Source: CALITV01 sp964415795
GTDB lineage: Bacteria; UBP6; UBA1177; JAKLFG01
Length of the DNA stretch: 64,000 bases
Direction: 5' to 3'
Assembly: GCA_964415795.1 (NCBI GenBank)
Contig: CAYQBN010000006.1
Location: 91,488-155,487 of the forward strand
Shown here: in pieces, positions 44,024 to 51,785 of the stretch
Position numbering within the stretch: position 1 is the stretch's first letter
Layout of the letters: every line of letters begins with the position of its first letter
Made by a program: the position numbers and the translations under genes
The notes under the pieces: generated by a model
Database searches by the model: none
Told to the model about the DNA's origin: nothing
Seen by the model: the letters and a program-made list of their open reading frames with translations, nothing else

Positions 44024-45325
44024 ATGAGAAAGTTGGTGGTGAGTTTCGTCTTGTTCTCAGTTGTGTCGCTGGGAGCGCAAACATACGATGTGGGCAATAT
44101 CGCCGTTGTGCACGGGGGGCCGAACATCGCAGGGGGGGCGATAGGATCGGCCGAGCAGATAGCGGCGCAAGAGTTCTACAAAGCGCATGGCGATCTGTTC
44201 GATTTCGTCATCGTGTTCACCACCTTCACTCCCGCGATCAATATGCAGCAGGGGTTGCCCATCGTCGATGCGGCGCAAGGCATCGGCCGTGACGGTATCG
44301 GCGTTATCTATGGGCCGCCTTCCAAGTGGGGTAGTGCGGGACGCCTGAAGGGAGGCGTTCGTATGTGTCACATCGATCAATACCCTGACGATCCCGATGC
44401 CAACATGGCTTGGCCGCTTTCAGGGCTCACCTCGGTCGAACTGTTGGCGCACGAGTTCTCTCACTTTTGGCTTGCCGCGATGGATTTCAAAAAAGAGGGC
44501 GATGCCGAACCGAACACGGGACTTCGCGGTTACGAGAATGACAGCGTCAATCAGCACTGGAACTATTACTTCTCTTCGGGGCCGTCCGTGATGTATGGCA
44601 GTCATATCGTGGACAACGGTGACGGCTCTTTCACCTTCTATGCCGGAGAACCGCGTAAGTACGGGCCGCTCGATCAGTATGTCATGGGGCTTCGTGCCCC
44701 CGAAGAGGTCGGGCCACTTTTTTTCCTGTGCGATTATCCGGACATTTCCCTGTGCAAAGAGGGGAACCCGGCATTGCCGACTCCCCATACCGCTGCTCCG
44801 GAAACGGTCTCCGGAAAGTATAAGCATGAAGTGACGATGGACGATATCATTCGCGCAATGGGTCCCCGTGTTCCCTCGGCGGCAGAATCTCAGCATGACT
44901 TTACCGCCGCGTTCATCATCATCAACCAGCCGGGTATCGAACCCTTCCCCAATCAGTTGGAGCGTCTTGACACGCTCCGCGTTCGTTTCCAAGAATGGTT
45001 TTCGTGGGCGACCGACGGGCGGGGAACGCTCTGCACCGAACTTGACGGCGATTGCACCAATGTCGAGCCGGGCGACGATGATGTGATGCCCGACGAAAGC
45101 GTTGACGATGAGTGGACGCCCGACGAGGAGTGGCCCGACGAGACGGTGTTCGACGAGGTGGTGATCACCGACGAGACGACCGTTGACTCCGAACTACCCG
45201 ATACTGTCGAGATGCCCGATACGGCCGAACAGCCGGACGGCGCGGTCACCGACACCGGCAGCGGCGGCGATGTGGTGCTCGTCGGCGAGGATGAAAAGGG
45301 ATGTGGATGCTCGATAGTATGGTAG
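44024..45325 (+). CDS. Secreted zinc-protease-like protein, paralog 2
   Basis: 433 residues, same layout as paralog 1: signal peptide (ending LGAQ), HEFSHFW zinc motif, LDQYVMGLRAPEEV, acidic linker, and Cys-rich end GCGCSIVW. ATG 44024 follows AGGGAG, and the gene begins 19 bp after paralog 1. N-terminal regions are clearly homologous but differ at many residues, while the shared 3' 384 bp differ at one base. A frame open upstream to 43862 is the tail of paralog 1. Confidence 0.82.
   Translation: MRKLVVSFVLFSVVSLGAQTYDVGNIAVVHGGPNIAGGAIGSAEQIAAQEFYKAHGDLFDFVIVFTTFTPAINMQQGLPIVDAAQGIGRDGIGVIYGPPSKWGSAGRLKGGVRMCHIDQYPDDPDANMAWPLSGLTSVELLAHEFSHFWLAAMDFKKEGDAEPNTGLRGYENDSVNQHWNYYFSSGPSVMYGSHIVDNGDGSFTFYAGEPRKYGPLDQYVMGLRAPEEVGPLFFLCDYPDISLCKEGNPALPTPHTAAPETVSGKYKHEVTMDDIIRAMGPRVPSAAESQHDFTAAFIIINQPGIEPFPNQLERLDTLRVRFQEWFSWATDGRGTLCTELDGDCTNVEPGDDDVMPDESVDDEWTPDEEWPDETVFDEVVITDETTVDSELPDTVEMPDTAEQPDGAVTDTGSGGDVVLVGEDEKGCGCSIVW
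44908..45291 (+). repeat. 384-bp duplicated segment, copy 2
   Basis: Second copy of 43587-43970, 1321 bp downstream, with one mismatch. Confidence 0.97.
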
Positions 45326-45717
45326 GCTGGCTCGTTTTTCTTCTTAGTTTGTCGCTGGGTGTGTTTTCCTGTGCCACCACACAGGCGTCGGATAGTCCAG
45401 CGGCGGGCGAACGACCAGTGCTCTACTTTTTCCATTCTGATAAGTGTCCTCATTGCATCGAGGCCAAGCCGTTCGTTGCCGAACTGAAGCAGCTCTACCC
45501 GCAGATCGAGATCCGCGAGATGGAGGTTTCCGAGCATCCGGTCAATCGCGAGATTTTCCTTCGCAAGACGACGGAGCTCGGCATCGAGCGGCGTGGTGTC
45601 CCCTTCTTTCTCATGGGAAAACGCTACATCGTCGGCTTTCGAAGGGGTATGAGCGAGGAGGCGATCAGGGCGCTCATCGAGGCGCACCTCGCCGAAATGG
45701 TCCCGGGGACGAGATAG
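45301..45717 (+). CDS. Thioredoxin-like lipoprotein
   Basis: 138 residues. A hydrophobic leader ends VFSC, a plausible lipobox. The thioredoxin fold follows with a CPHC redox motif (SDKCPHCIEAKP) and a GVPFF cis-proline loop. Likely periplasmic, tethered to a membrane. ATG 45301 lies within the 3' end of paralog 2 (25 bp overlap) behind GAGGAT. ATG 45307 and 45319 are alternatives. Its overlap with a gene for a Cys-tailed exported protein suggests a role in its disulfide chemistry (inference). Confidence 0.78.
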   Translation: MWMLDSMVGWLVFLLSLSLGVFSCATTQASDSPAAGERPVLYFFHSDKCPHCIEAKPFVAELKQLYPQIEIREMEVSEHPVNREIFLRKTTELGIERRGVPFFLMGKRYIVGFRRGMSEEAIRALIEAHLAEMVPGTR

Positions 45718-45725
45718 TTCGGCGT

Positions 45726-46466
45726 TCAGAGGTTTTTCAGGAATTCTTCGATGAGCGTATCGCTCTTTTTCACGATGCGACGGTACCACTGCAGGCGGAT
45801 CTCCTCGCGCCGTGCAGGGGTGAGGCGCCACGGGATACCGGGTCCGGCGTGCATCCTCCGCACCAGATGCGAGAAGAGCACCGCTACGCTCACCGAGATG
45901 TTGAGACTTTCGGTGAAGCCAAACATCGGGATGCGGACGAAAAGGTCGGCGGCGGCGAGGGCGCCTGCGGTGAGGCCCTGTTCTTCGGTGCCGAAAAGTA
46001 TCGCTAGCGGTTCGCCTAAAGGAAGAGTTTCGGGTGTATGACCGTCACGGTGTGGGCTCGTTGCCACGACGCGGTATCCTTGCTGTTTCAGCGCAGTAAT
46101 GCATGCGGTGGTGTTATCTATACCCGGTGTCCGATACCGATGGAGCGTCACCCACTTGACCGACCCCATGACGACCTCGGGATTCACCTCATATCGGTTG
46201 CGGTTCTCGATGATGTGGATGTTCTGGATGCCGTAACATTCGCAGGTGCGTATCGTTGCCGATGCATTGTGCGGCTGGTAGATGTCCTCGAGTACGAGTG
46301 CGAGATGATCGGTGCGCCACTCGAGCACCCGTTCGACGAGTTCCCTTTTGTGCGCGGTGATGAAGGAGGCGAGATGTTCGATGATTGCTTGTTTCTGCCG
46401 AGGGGTAAGGTCTGAAAGAAGCGCGGTAATGTCTGAAGCGCTCATGGGAGGAAGGCCTCTTCTCAT
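45726..46466 (-). CDS. trmH: SpoU-family tRNA/rRNA methyltransferase, TrmH-like
   Basis: 246 residues. SPOUT fold with the three motifs: LVLEDIYQPHNASATIRTCECYGI, LAILFGTEEQGLT, and IPMFGFTESLNISVSVAVL. The N-terminal DLTPRQKQAIIEHL segment resembles TrmH, which 2'-O-methylates G18 of tRNA. ATG 46466 overlaps the ribF stop by four bases. ATG 46445 is an in-frame alternative. Last gene of the bioH-like operon. Confidence 0.85.
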   Translation of the reverse strand: MRRGLPPMSASDITALLSDLTPRQKQAIIEHLASFITAHKRELVERVLEWRTDHLALVLEDIYQPHNASATIRTCECYGIQNIHIIENRNRYEVNPEVVMGSVKWVTLHRYRTPGIDNTTACITALKQQGYRVVATSPHRDGHTPETLPLGEPLAILFGTEEQGLTAGALAAADLFVRIPMFGFTESLNISVSVAVLFSHLVRRMHAGPGIPWRLTPARREEIRLQWYRRIVKKSDTLIEEFLKNL

Positions 46467-47410
46467 GGAGCGATGACGGGAAGCGTTTCGCGCGGACGAG
46501 GATCGGGGATCGCCTCTGCCGCAGCGATATCTTCGGCGATGCGTTCGCGGAGTTTCTCGGGAGAACTGAAGCGTATCTCGCGCCGTATCCGTTTGAGAAA
46601 GTAGATGGCGGCCGGTTGGCCGTAGAGCTCGGGCAGGTTCTTTCCGGGCACATGGGTTTCGATCGTCCGTTCCCATGCTTCAGCGTCTATGGTCGGATTG
46701 GTGCCGATGTTGGTAACGGCACGCCAACGCCCCGAGCGAGTCGCGAGCACCGTCGCGTAAACGCCATCGGGTGGAAGAAGTTTGTCGGGGGGAGCGAGAT
46801 TCACGGTGGGGATGCCAAGCGCGGTACCGATCCGCCTGCCCCGTTGCACGGTTCCCGAGATCACGAAGGGGAACACGAGAAGCTCGGCGGCGCGATCGAC
46901 TTCGCCGTTCAGGATGAATTCCCGTATCGCGCTCGAACTCACACGCATGGCTCCGTGGAGCACCGGTGGGACAACGCGTGCCGAGATACCGGCCCCTTTC
47001 GCCCACCAGAGGAGGATGTCAGGATTCCCTTCTTGGTGACGGCCGAAGTTGAAGTTGAAACCGACCGTGATGGCGCTGAGCGTAAGCGTACGATTCAGCA
47101 GATCGAGGAACGCGATCGCCGTCATGTCGCGGAGCGGCTCGAAGGGCAGAACGAAAAGGTATTTCACGCCGAGTGCGGAGAGAAAGGAAACCCGTTCCGA
47201 CTCGGTGGTTATCATGCGCGGAGGATACCCCGGTTGGAGAAGCGTTCGGGGATGTGGCGAAAAGGTGACGACGGCGAGCGTTCCGGAAACCTTTCGTGCT
47301 TCGTCGAAGATGGCGCGGTGTCCGAGATGGATGCCGTCGAAGTTACCGATGACGAGCGAGAGATGTCCGTGCGGCAGATCCGGGGTGTCTATCGAGCGAT
47401 ATATCTGCAT
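46463..47410 (-). CDS. ribF: Bifunctional riboflavin kinase/FAD synthetase RibF
   Basis: Makes FMN and FAD from riboflavin. The nucleotidyltransferase N-terminus has VIGNFDGIHLGH and TFSPHPRTLL, the kinase C-terminus has RRIGTALGIPTVNL with PTxN. 315 residues, normal. Start overlaps the fba stop by one base. Confidence 0.95.
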   Translation of the reverse strand: MQIYRSIDTPDLPHGHLSLVIGNFDGIHLGHRAIFDEARKVSGTLAVVTFSPHPRTLLQPGYPPRMITTESERVSFLSALGVKYLFVLPFEPLRDMTAIAFLDLLNRTLTLSAITVGFNFNFGRHQEGNPDILLWWAKGAGISARVVPPVLHGAMRVSSSAIREFILNGEVDRAAELLVFPFVISGTVQRGRRIGTALGIPTVNLAPPDKLLPPDGVYATVLATRSGRWRAVTNIGTNPTIDAEAWERTIETHVPGKNLPELYGQPAAIYFLKRIRREIRFSSPEKLRERIAEDIAAAEAIPDPRPRETLPVIAP

Positions 47411-48405
47411 CAGACGCGGTTCGCCGAACCGAGCACATGGATGTTCTTATGCTTGTATATCTCCTTGAGCGCATCGCGCGCCGGTCCGAGGTACTTGCGC
47501 GGGTCGAACTCGGAGGGTTTTTCGGCGAGCACTTTGCGGATCGCCGCGGTCATCGCGAGCCGACCGTCGGAATCTATGTTTATCTTGCATACGGCCGATG
47601 ATGCGGCGCGGCGCAGTTGTTCTTCGGGAATGCCGACCGCGTTCTCTATCTTGCCACCGTACTGGTTGATGATGCGTACCTGTTCGATGGGTACCGACGA
47701 CGAACCGTGGAGCACAATGGGGAATCCGGGAAGCCGTTTCTCGATCTCCTCGAGGATGTCGAAGCGGAGCGGCGGCGGGACGAGGATGCCGTCGGGGGTT
47801 CGGGTGCACTGTTCCGGTTTGAACTTGGTCGCACCGTGCGAAGTGCCGATGGAGATGGCGAGCGAATCGACTCCCGTCTTCGTGACGAAATCCTCGACCT
47901 CTTCAGGGCGTGTGTAGTGTGACTTCTCAGCTTTCACATCGTCCTCGATGCCGGCCAGGACGCCAAGTTCTCCCTCGACGGTGACATCGAACTTATGAGC
48001 GTATTCGACGACCTTGCGGGTAAGGGCGACATTCTCGTCGTACGGCAGATGTGACCCGTCTATCATGACCGAGGAGAAACCGCTGTCCACGCAGTCCTTG
48101 CACAGCTCGAAGGTGTCGCCGTGGTCGAGATGGAGCGCGATCGGGATCGCGACGCCGAGTTCAACGGCATACTCGACCGCACCGCGTGCCATGTGACGGA
48201 GGAGCGTCTTGTTAGCATATTTGCGCGCGCCGGATGAAACCTGCAGGATGACCGGCGATCGAGTTTCGACGCAGGCTTGGATGATCGCCTGCAGTTGTTC
48301 CATGTTGTTGAAGTTATACGCGGGAACGGCGTATTTGCCCGCCATTGCCTTTTTGAACATCTCCCGGGTGTTTACGAGCCCGAGGTCGCGGTAACTGACA
48401 GCCAT
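47410..48405 (-). CDS. fba: Class II fructose-bisphosphate aldolase
   Basis: Zinc aldolase of glycolysis and gluconeogenesis. 331 residues. HLDHGDTFE and the later SIGTSHGATKF and IVLHGSSSV histidines are the zinc and substrate ligands, and KINIDSDGRLA is the phosphate loop. Start preceded by GGAGGAG. An odd but intact member of a biotin/flavin gene run. Confidence 0.95.
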   Translation of the reverse strand: MAVSYRDLGLVNTREMFKKAMAGKYAVPAYNFNNMEQLQAIIQACVETRSPVILQVSSGARKYANKTLLRHMARGAVEYAVELGVAIPIALHLDHGDTFELCKDCVDSGFSSVMIDGSHLPYDENVALTRKVVEYAHKFDVTVEGELGVLAGIEDDVKAEKSHYTRPEEVEDFVTKTGVDSLAISIGTSHGATKFKPEQCTRTPDGILVPPPLRFDILEEIEKRLPGFPIVLHGSSSVPIEQVRIINQYGGKIENAVGIPEEQLRRAASSAVCKINIDSDGRLAMTAAIRKVLAEKPSEFDPRKYLGPARDALKEIYKHKNIHVLGSANRV

Positions 48406-48425
48406 GTTCTCCTCCTTGAAGGTGT

Positions 48426-49217
48426 TTATAGTGGTTTGCGAGCCAAAAAATAGACGGTCCGAAATGTTGCCGTCACTCCGGCGGGGCTACGGTAGGCCCG
48501 GTCGTAATGCCTCATGACGCGACGCAGATCGGCAGGGTCGATCGGTGCCCCGGTGGCGTTGGTCGATCCGATGGCCTTGAGAACTGAGAGAAACGCGTGG
48601 GTGTCGGGGAATGAAGCAGGAGTCTCGACAACCGAAAAGTGTTCTATGATGAACCCGTTTTCGAGTACCGCCGTAAGCACCGCGCGTTCGTCGGAGAGCG
48701 GGTGACCGGGATACCGGCAACCGATGACCTCGGTTACCGAACGCAGTTCACGGAGGGTCCCGTCGATGAACATCGAGAAGGCGAGCAGTCCCCCCGGCTC
48801 GAGGTGGTGCCAGTAAGAAAGGAATGGGTCGCGCAGCGAGGAGAACCACTGAAAGGTCGAGGCGGAGAGGATCGATCTGAAGCGCATTCCAAGGGCGAGG
48901 CGTTCTCCGTCGAGGCACTCGACGGTGATGCCGGGGAAAGAACCATAGGCTTCTCGGAGGGTGGAGACCATGGCGGGGGCGATGTCGCTCACTATACCGC
49001 GGTTGAGGCCAAGTTGCAAGATGAGGTCGGTAAAGATTCCGGTGCCGGCGCCGATTTCAAGGAATGGGATGAGACGCGCGGGGTTGGAGCAGTGGTTCCG
49101 AATGATGGTGGCGAGGTGTTCGGCGGTGCGGCGCTGGACGAATGCCACTTGGTTGTAGGTGGTGGCGGCGCGAGAGAAACTCTCGGCGATTTTTTGTTTG
49201 TCAATGGGATTGTGCAT
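48426..49217 (-). CDS. bioC: BioC-like SAM methyltransferase
   Basis: 263 residues. Class I methyltransferase with FLEIGAGTGIFT (motif I) and FSRAATTYNQVAFVQR at the N-terminus, the pattern of malonyl-ACP O-methyltransferase, which opens pimeloyl synthesis. Adjacency to a BioH-like esterase (17-bp overlap) strengthens the call. Symbol is by similarity only. Confidence 0.85.
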   Translation of the reverse strand: MHNPIDKQKIAESFSRAATTYNQVAFVQRRTAEHLATIIRNHCSNPARLIPFLEIGAGTGIFTDLILQLGLNRGIVSDIAPAMVSTLREAYGSFPGITVECLDGERLALGMRFRSILSASTFQWFSSLRDPFLSYWHHLEPGGLLAFSMFIDGTLRELRSVTEVIGCRYPGHPLSDERAVLTAVLENGFIIEHFSVVETPASFPDTHAFLSVLKAIGSTNATGAPIDPADLRRVMRHYDRAYRSPAGVTATFRTVYFLARKPL

Positions 49218-50055
49218 GGTCGAGTAACGAGCGAATGGTAGTTATGATCGTTTCGTAATGAGTGAAAGGAAGTGCGTGGCCTCCCGTCACGAGGACGGGG
49301 GTCGCGTGGAGGAAGAGTTTCTGCCACGCGGCAACGGCGGTGGCCGAGACGATGGTGTCGCCGTCGCCGTGGATGACGGTGACGGGAAGATCGGGCAGTT
49401 TTTGGGGGGCGTGCCACCGTTCGAGGAAGGCGAGTTGGGCGAGGAACGAGATGGTCGCCGTGTCTTCCGTGCGCGCCGTCTCGCTTCCCCGGTACTTGCT
49501 CGACGGCATCGTGTGGTCGCCCCGGCCCGGCAAGTCGCCGTGTCTTCCGTGCGCGTCGCCTCGCTTCCCCGATACTTGCTCGGCGGCATCGCGTGGTCGC
49601 CCCGGCCCGTTTCCCATCCCTTGCGCGATCAGCGGTCCTATCTCGCGGCGGAAGCGGTTGAGCCAGCCGTTTTTTATCTCTTCGGCGGTGAAAAGCTGTC
49701 GCTGAAAACTCTGGAGCGTGCGCGGGTCGTTGCGGACGATGCCATCGCGCATCTCGTGGAGCGCCGAGAGCGATTTTCCTTCGGGGAAGAGGTCACTTGT
49801 GACGAACGATGGCGCCGACGAGATCAGCACGAGACCGGCGACTTTCTCGGTTTGCCGTGCCGCCATTTCGACGGCGACCATGCCGCCGAGCGACCAGCCG
49901 ACGAGGAGCGTCTTTTCGGTAAGGTCGGGCAAAAGCGGTGTTCCTTCGTCGGTGAACTGAAGGGTTGGCATGAGAGCAGTGGGGAATTCGCTCCGGTAAC
50001 GGTGCCACACCGCACCGCCCGCCGCAAAGCCGTGAAGGAAACAAATGGTGGTCAT
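49201..50055 (-). CDS. BioH-like alpha/beta hydrolase with an inserted repeat block
   Basis: 284 residues. Alpha/beta hydrolase with nucleophile elbow GWSLGG (Ser55), an acid in HGDGDTIV (Asp231 or Asp233) and GGHALPF with His260. Next to bioC, it probably demethylates pimeloyl-ACP methyl ester. Residues about 148-202 are foreign to the fold: two 80-bp DNA repeats lie exactly there, read in two frames, yielding Gly/Arg-rich sequence. Without this block the protein would be about 230 residues. The reading frame survives because the two units together are about 162 bp. Confidence 0.85.
   Translation of the reverse strand: MTTICFLHGFAAGGAVWHRYRSEFPTALMPTLQFTDEGTPLLPDLTEKTLLVGWSLGGMVAVEMAARQTEKVAGLVLISSAPSFVTSDLFPEGKSLSALHEMRDGIVRNDPRTLQSFQRQLFTAEEIKNGWLNRFRREIGPLIAQGMGNGPGRPRDAAEQVSGKRGDAHGRHGDLPGRGDHTMPSSKYRGSETARTEDTATISFLAQLAFLERWHAPQKLPDLPVTVIHGDGDTIVSATAVAAWQKLFLHATPVLVTGGHALPFTHYETIITTIRSLLDHAQSH
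49454..49609. repeat. Two tandem 80-bp imperfect repeats inside the BioH-like gene
   Basis: Copies at 49454-49529 and 49534-49609, period 80 bp, with a few substitutions. The unit includes CTCGCTTCCCCGGTACTTG in copy 1. Each unit has a short inverted repeat (plus strand CCGTC with GACGG in copy 1, TCGCC with GGCGG in copy 2), where one T-A pair is replaced by C-G. Confidence 0.85.
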
Positions 50056-50081
50056 TTCGCCTCATCCTTTCGTCGCGGAAA

Positions 50082-50109
50082 AATATAGCATATCTGTGTC
50101 AAAGGGCAA
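50082..50109 (-). promoter_or_regulatory. Sigma70-like promoter for the BioH-bioC-fba-ribF-trmH operon
   Basis: Minus strand: TTGCCC (50104-50109), 16 bp, TATATT (50082-50087), 26 bp before the start codon. Confidence 0.6.
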
Positions 50110-50161
50110 CAAAAAGAATCTGGGGAAGAAAGGTGTTTTTTTTCTTTTCGATTTGGATATG

Positions 50162-50187
50162 GCACTTGACATTATGAACATAAGTGC
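50162..50187. promoter_or_regulatory. Inverted repeat over the ZIP promoter, possible operator
   Basis: GCACTT (50162-50167) and AAGTGC (50182-50187) form a dyad with a 14-bp centre. A second, odd palindrome GCATATTATGC (50186-50196) covers the -10 box. Confidence 0.55.
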
Positions 50188-50194
50188 ATATTAT
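50166..50194 (+). promoter_or_regulatory. Near-consensus sigma70 promoter for the metal operon
   Basis: TTGACA (50166-50171), 17 bp, TATTAT (50189-50194), 27 bp before GTG 50222. Perfect -35 box. Confidence 0.8.
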
Positions 50195-50221
50195 GCCTCT
50201 CGTTGACAAGGTGAGTGGAGT

Positions 50222-50980
50222 GTGCGTGTGACCCTGTTCCTGATCGTTCTCTTTACGGTGCTCGGTTCTCTTTGTTCGGTCGGCATGGCCGGTCTTGTGC
50301 TTCTGTTCAGAGGGCATCGGATCGTTTCGGTGACCGGCGTCCTCATACCCTATGCCATCGGGACCTTGCTCGGGGCGGCGCTTTTCGGTACGATACCGCA
50401 CGCTATGGAGCACCTGCCGAACACGACGGTGTTGCCGACGGTGTTGTTCGGTATTCTCGCTTTTTACCTTCTCGAGAAGGTGACCCTGTGGCGTCATTGT
50501 CACGAGCATGATCATCCGTGTGCGGTCCATACGCGCGCCGGCTCGATGATCCTCATGGGCGATGCGCTCCATAACTTCGTTGATGGGGTCGCGATCGGTG
50601 CGGCGTTCCTCGCCTCGGTGCCGGTCGGCATCACGACGGCGATCGCGGTGATTGCCCACGAGATACCGCAGGAGGTCGGCGATTTCGCGATCCTCGTCGA
50701 GAGCGGTTACTCTCGTTCGCGTGCCCTCGGGTACAATCTGCTGTCGAGCGCCGTCTCTCTGCCGGGAGCAATTGCCGCCTACTATCTTTTACCGTTCGTT
50801 TCGTCGGTCGTGCCGTACCTCCTTGCGGTGGCGGGGGCGAGTTTCCTCTACATCGCCCTTGCTGACCTCGTGCCGGGGCGGCGGGTGAGCGGGGGAGTGA
50901 AGAGTCTTTTATGGGAGGTTCCGCTCATCCTCATCGGCATTCTTACCATTGTCGTGATAGGGGAGGTCATAGGTCACTGA
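50222..50980 (+). CDS. ZIP-family metal transporter
   Basis: 252 residues with about eight membrane helices. The ZIP metal-binding helices carry HNFVDGVAIGAA and HEIPQEVGDFAIL, and a His-rich loop between helices 3 and 4 (WRHCHEHDHPCAVHTR) is typical of zinc/iron uptake proteins. GTG 50222 is listed. GTG 50228, behind GGAG, is equally possible. Stop overlaps the next start (TGATG). First gene of a five-gene run. Confidence 0.92.
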   Translation: MRVTLFLIVLFTVLGSLCSVGMAGLVLLFRGHRIVSVTGVLIPYAIGTLLGAALFGTIPHAMEHLPNTTVLPTVLFGILAFYLLEKVTLWRHCHEHDHPCAVHTRAGSMILMGDALHNFVDGVAIGAAFLASVPVGITTAIAVIAHEIPQEVGDFAILVESGYSRSRALGYNLLSSAVSLPGAIAAYYLLPFVSSVVPYLLAVAGASFLYIALADLVPGRRVSGGVKSLLWEVPLILIGILTIVVIGEVIGH

Positions 50981-51405
50981 TGCCGCGTCCGAGAAAATGC
51001 CGCCGGGTGGAAAGACCGCCTATTTTCGTCCAATTCAAACCGCAAGGCATTCCGTGGCGAGGGCTGGAGAAGGTGATCCTTTCGCTCGACGAGTTCGAGG
51101 CGATACGGCTTGCCGATCACGAGGGGCTCGAACACGCCGAGGCGGCAGAACGGATGAACATCTCGCGGCCGACCTTCACGCGGCTCATTGAAACGGCGCG
51201 TCACAAGATTGCGCAGGCGGTCGTCGAAGGAGCGGCGCTTGTGATTGAAGGAGGTGCGGTGAGGGTAGAGGGTGATTTCTGCCGTTGTCCTCGGTGCGGC
51301 GCGGCGCGCGAGCACCGGCGCGGCGGTCACCATGCGCGGTGCGGATACTGTGGTGCGGAGAGTGATTGTCAGGATATTTCACCATCAATGGAGGAAAAAC
51401 CATGA
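50980..51405 (+). CDS. DUF134-family DNA-binding protein with zinc-ribbon tail
   Basis: 141 residues. The DUF134 (UPF0251) region has KPQGIPWRGLEKVILSLDEFEAIRLAD and a helix-turn-helix (AAERMNISRPTFTRLIETAR). The C-terminus adds a CxxC-x-CxxC ribbon (FCRCPRCGA, then HARCGYCGA). Probably a metal-responsive regulator. ATG overlaps the ZIP stop by one base. Confidence 0.85.
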   Translation: MPRPRKCRRVERPPIFVQFKPQGIPWRGLEKVILSLDEFEAIRLADHEGLEHAEAAERMNISRPTFTRLIETARHKIAQAVVEGAALVIEGGAVRVEGDFCRCPRCGAAREHRRGGHHARCGYCGAESDCQDISPSMEEKP

Positions 51406-51776
51406 AGGTATGTTTCCCGGTCGAAGAGAACAAAGGTCTCGACAGCATCGTGTACAGCCACTTCGGGTCGGCGCCCCTCTTCGTGAAGGTGGACACCGAT
51501 ACGATGGCATTCGAGGTGCTCCAGAACAGTGACCAGCATCATGCACACGGCATGTGTCATCCGCTCAAGGCGCTTTCGGGGCACGAGATAGATGCCGTCG
51601 TACTTGGTGGCATTGGTGCCGGGGCGCTCGCAAAGTTGAATGCGGCGGGGATCGCTGTGTATAAGAGCAGCGCTCCGACGGTGCGTGAGAACCTCGATCT
51701 CGTCGTTCAGAAGAAACTGCGCCCGATGGACGGCGCATGTGGCGGTCATGGCCATGGTCAGGGATGCGGCCACTAA
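51402..51776 (+). CDS. NifX/NifB-type dinitrogenase cofactor domain protein
   Basis: 124 residues. The fold is that of the NifX/NafY/VnfX family (MKVCFPVEENKGLDSIVYSHFGSA, later DAVVLGGIGAGALAKL). It ends in a His/Cys/Gly tail (GACGGHGHGQGCGH) that should bind metal. Such small proteins occur with DUF134 in many anaerobes without nif genes, so a nitrogenase role is not implied. ATG overlaps the DUF134 stop, GGAGG upstream. Confidence 0.9.
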   Translation: MKVCFPVEENKGLDSIVYSHFGSAPLFVKVDTDTMAFEVLQNSDQHHAHGMCHPLKALSGHEIDAVVLGGIGAGALAKLNAAGIAVYKSSAPTVRENLDLVVQKKLRPMDGACGGHGHGQGCGH

Positions 51777-51785
51777 GAGGATGGT

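Noticed and set aside
49454..49609. CRISPR-like repeat
   Set aside because: Only two copies of 80 bp in tandem with almost no spacer, inside a gene. No cas genes nearby.
51402..51776. Evidence for nitrogen fixation from the NifX-like gene
   Set aside because: No nifHDK or other nif genes are present. This small family is widespread without nitrogenase.
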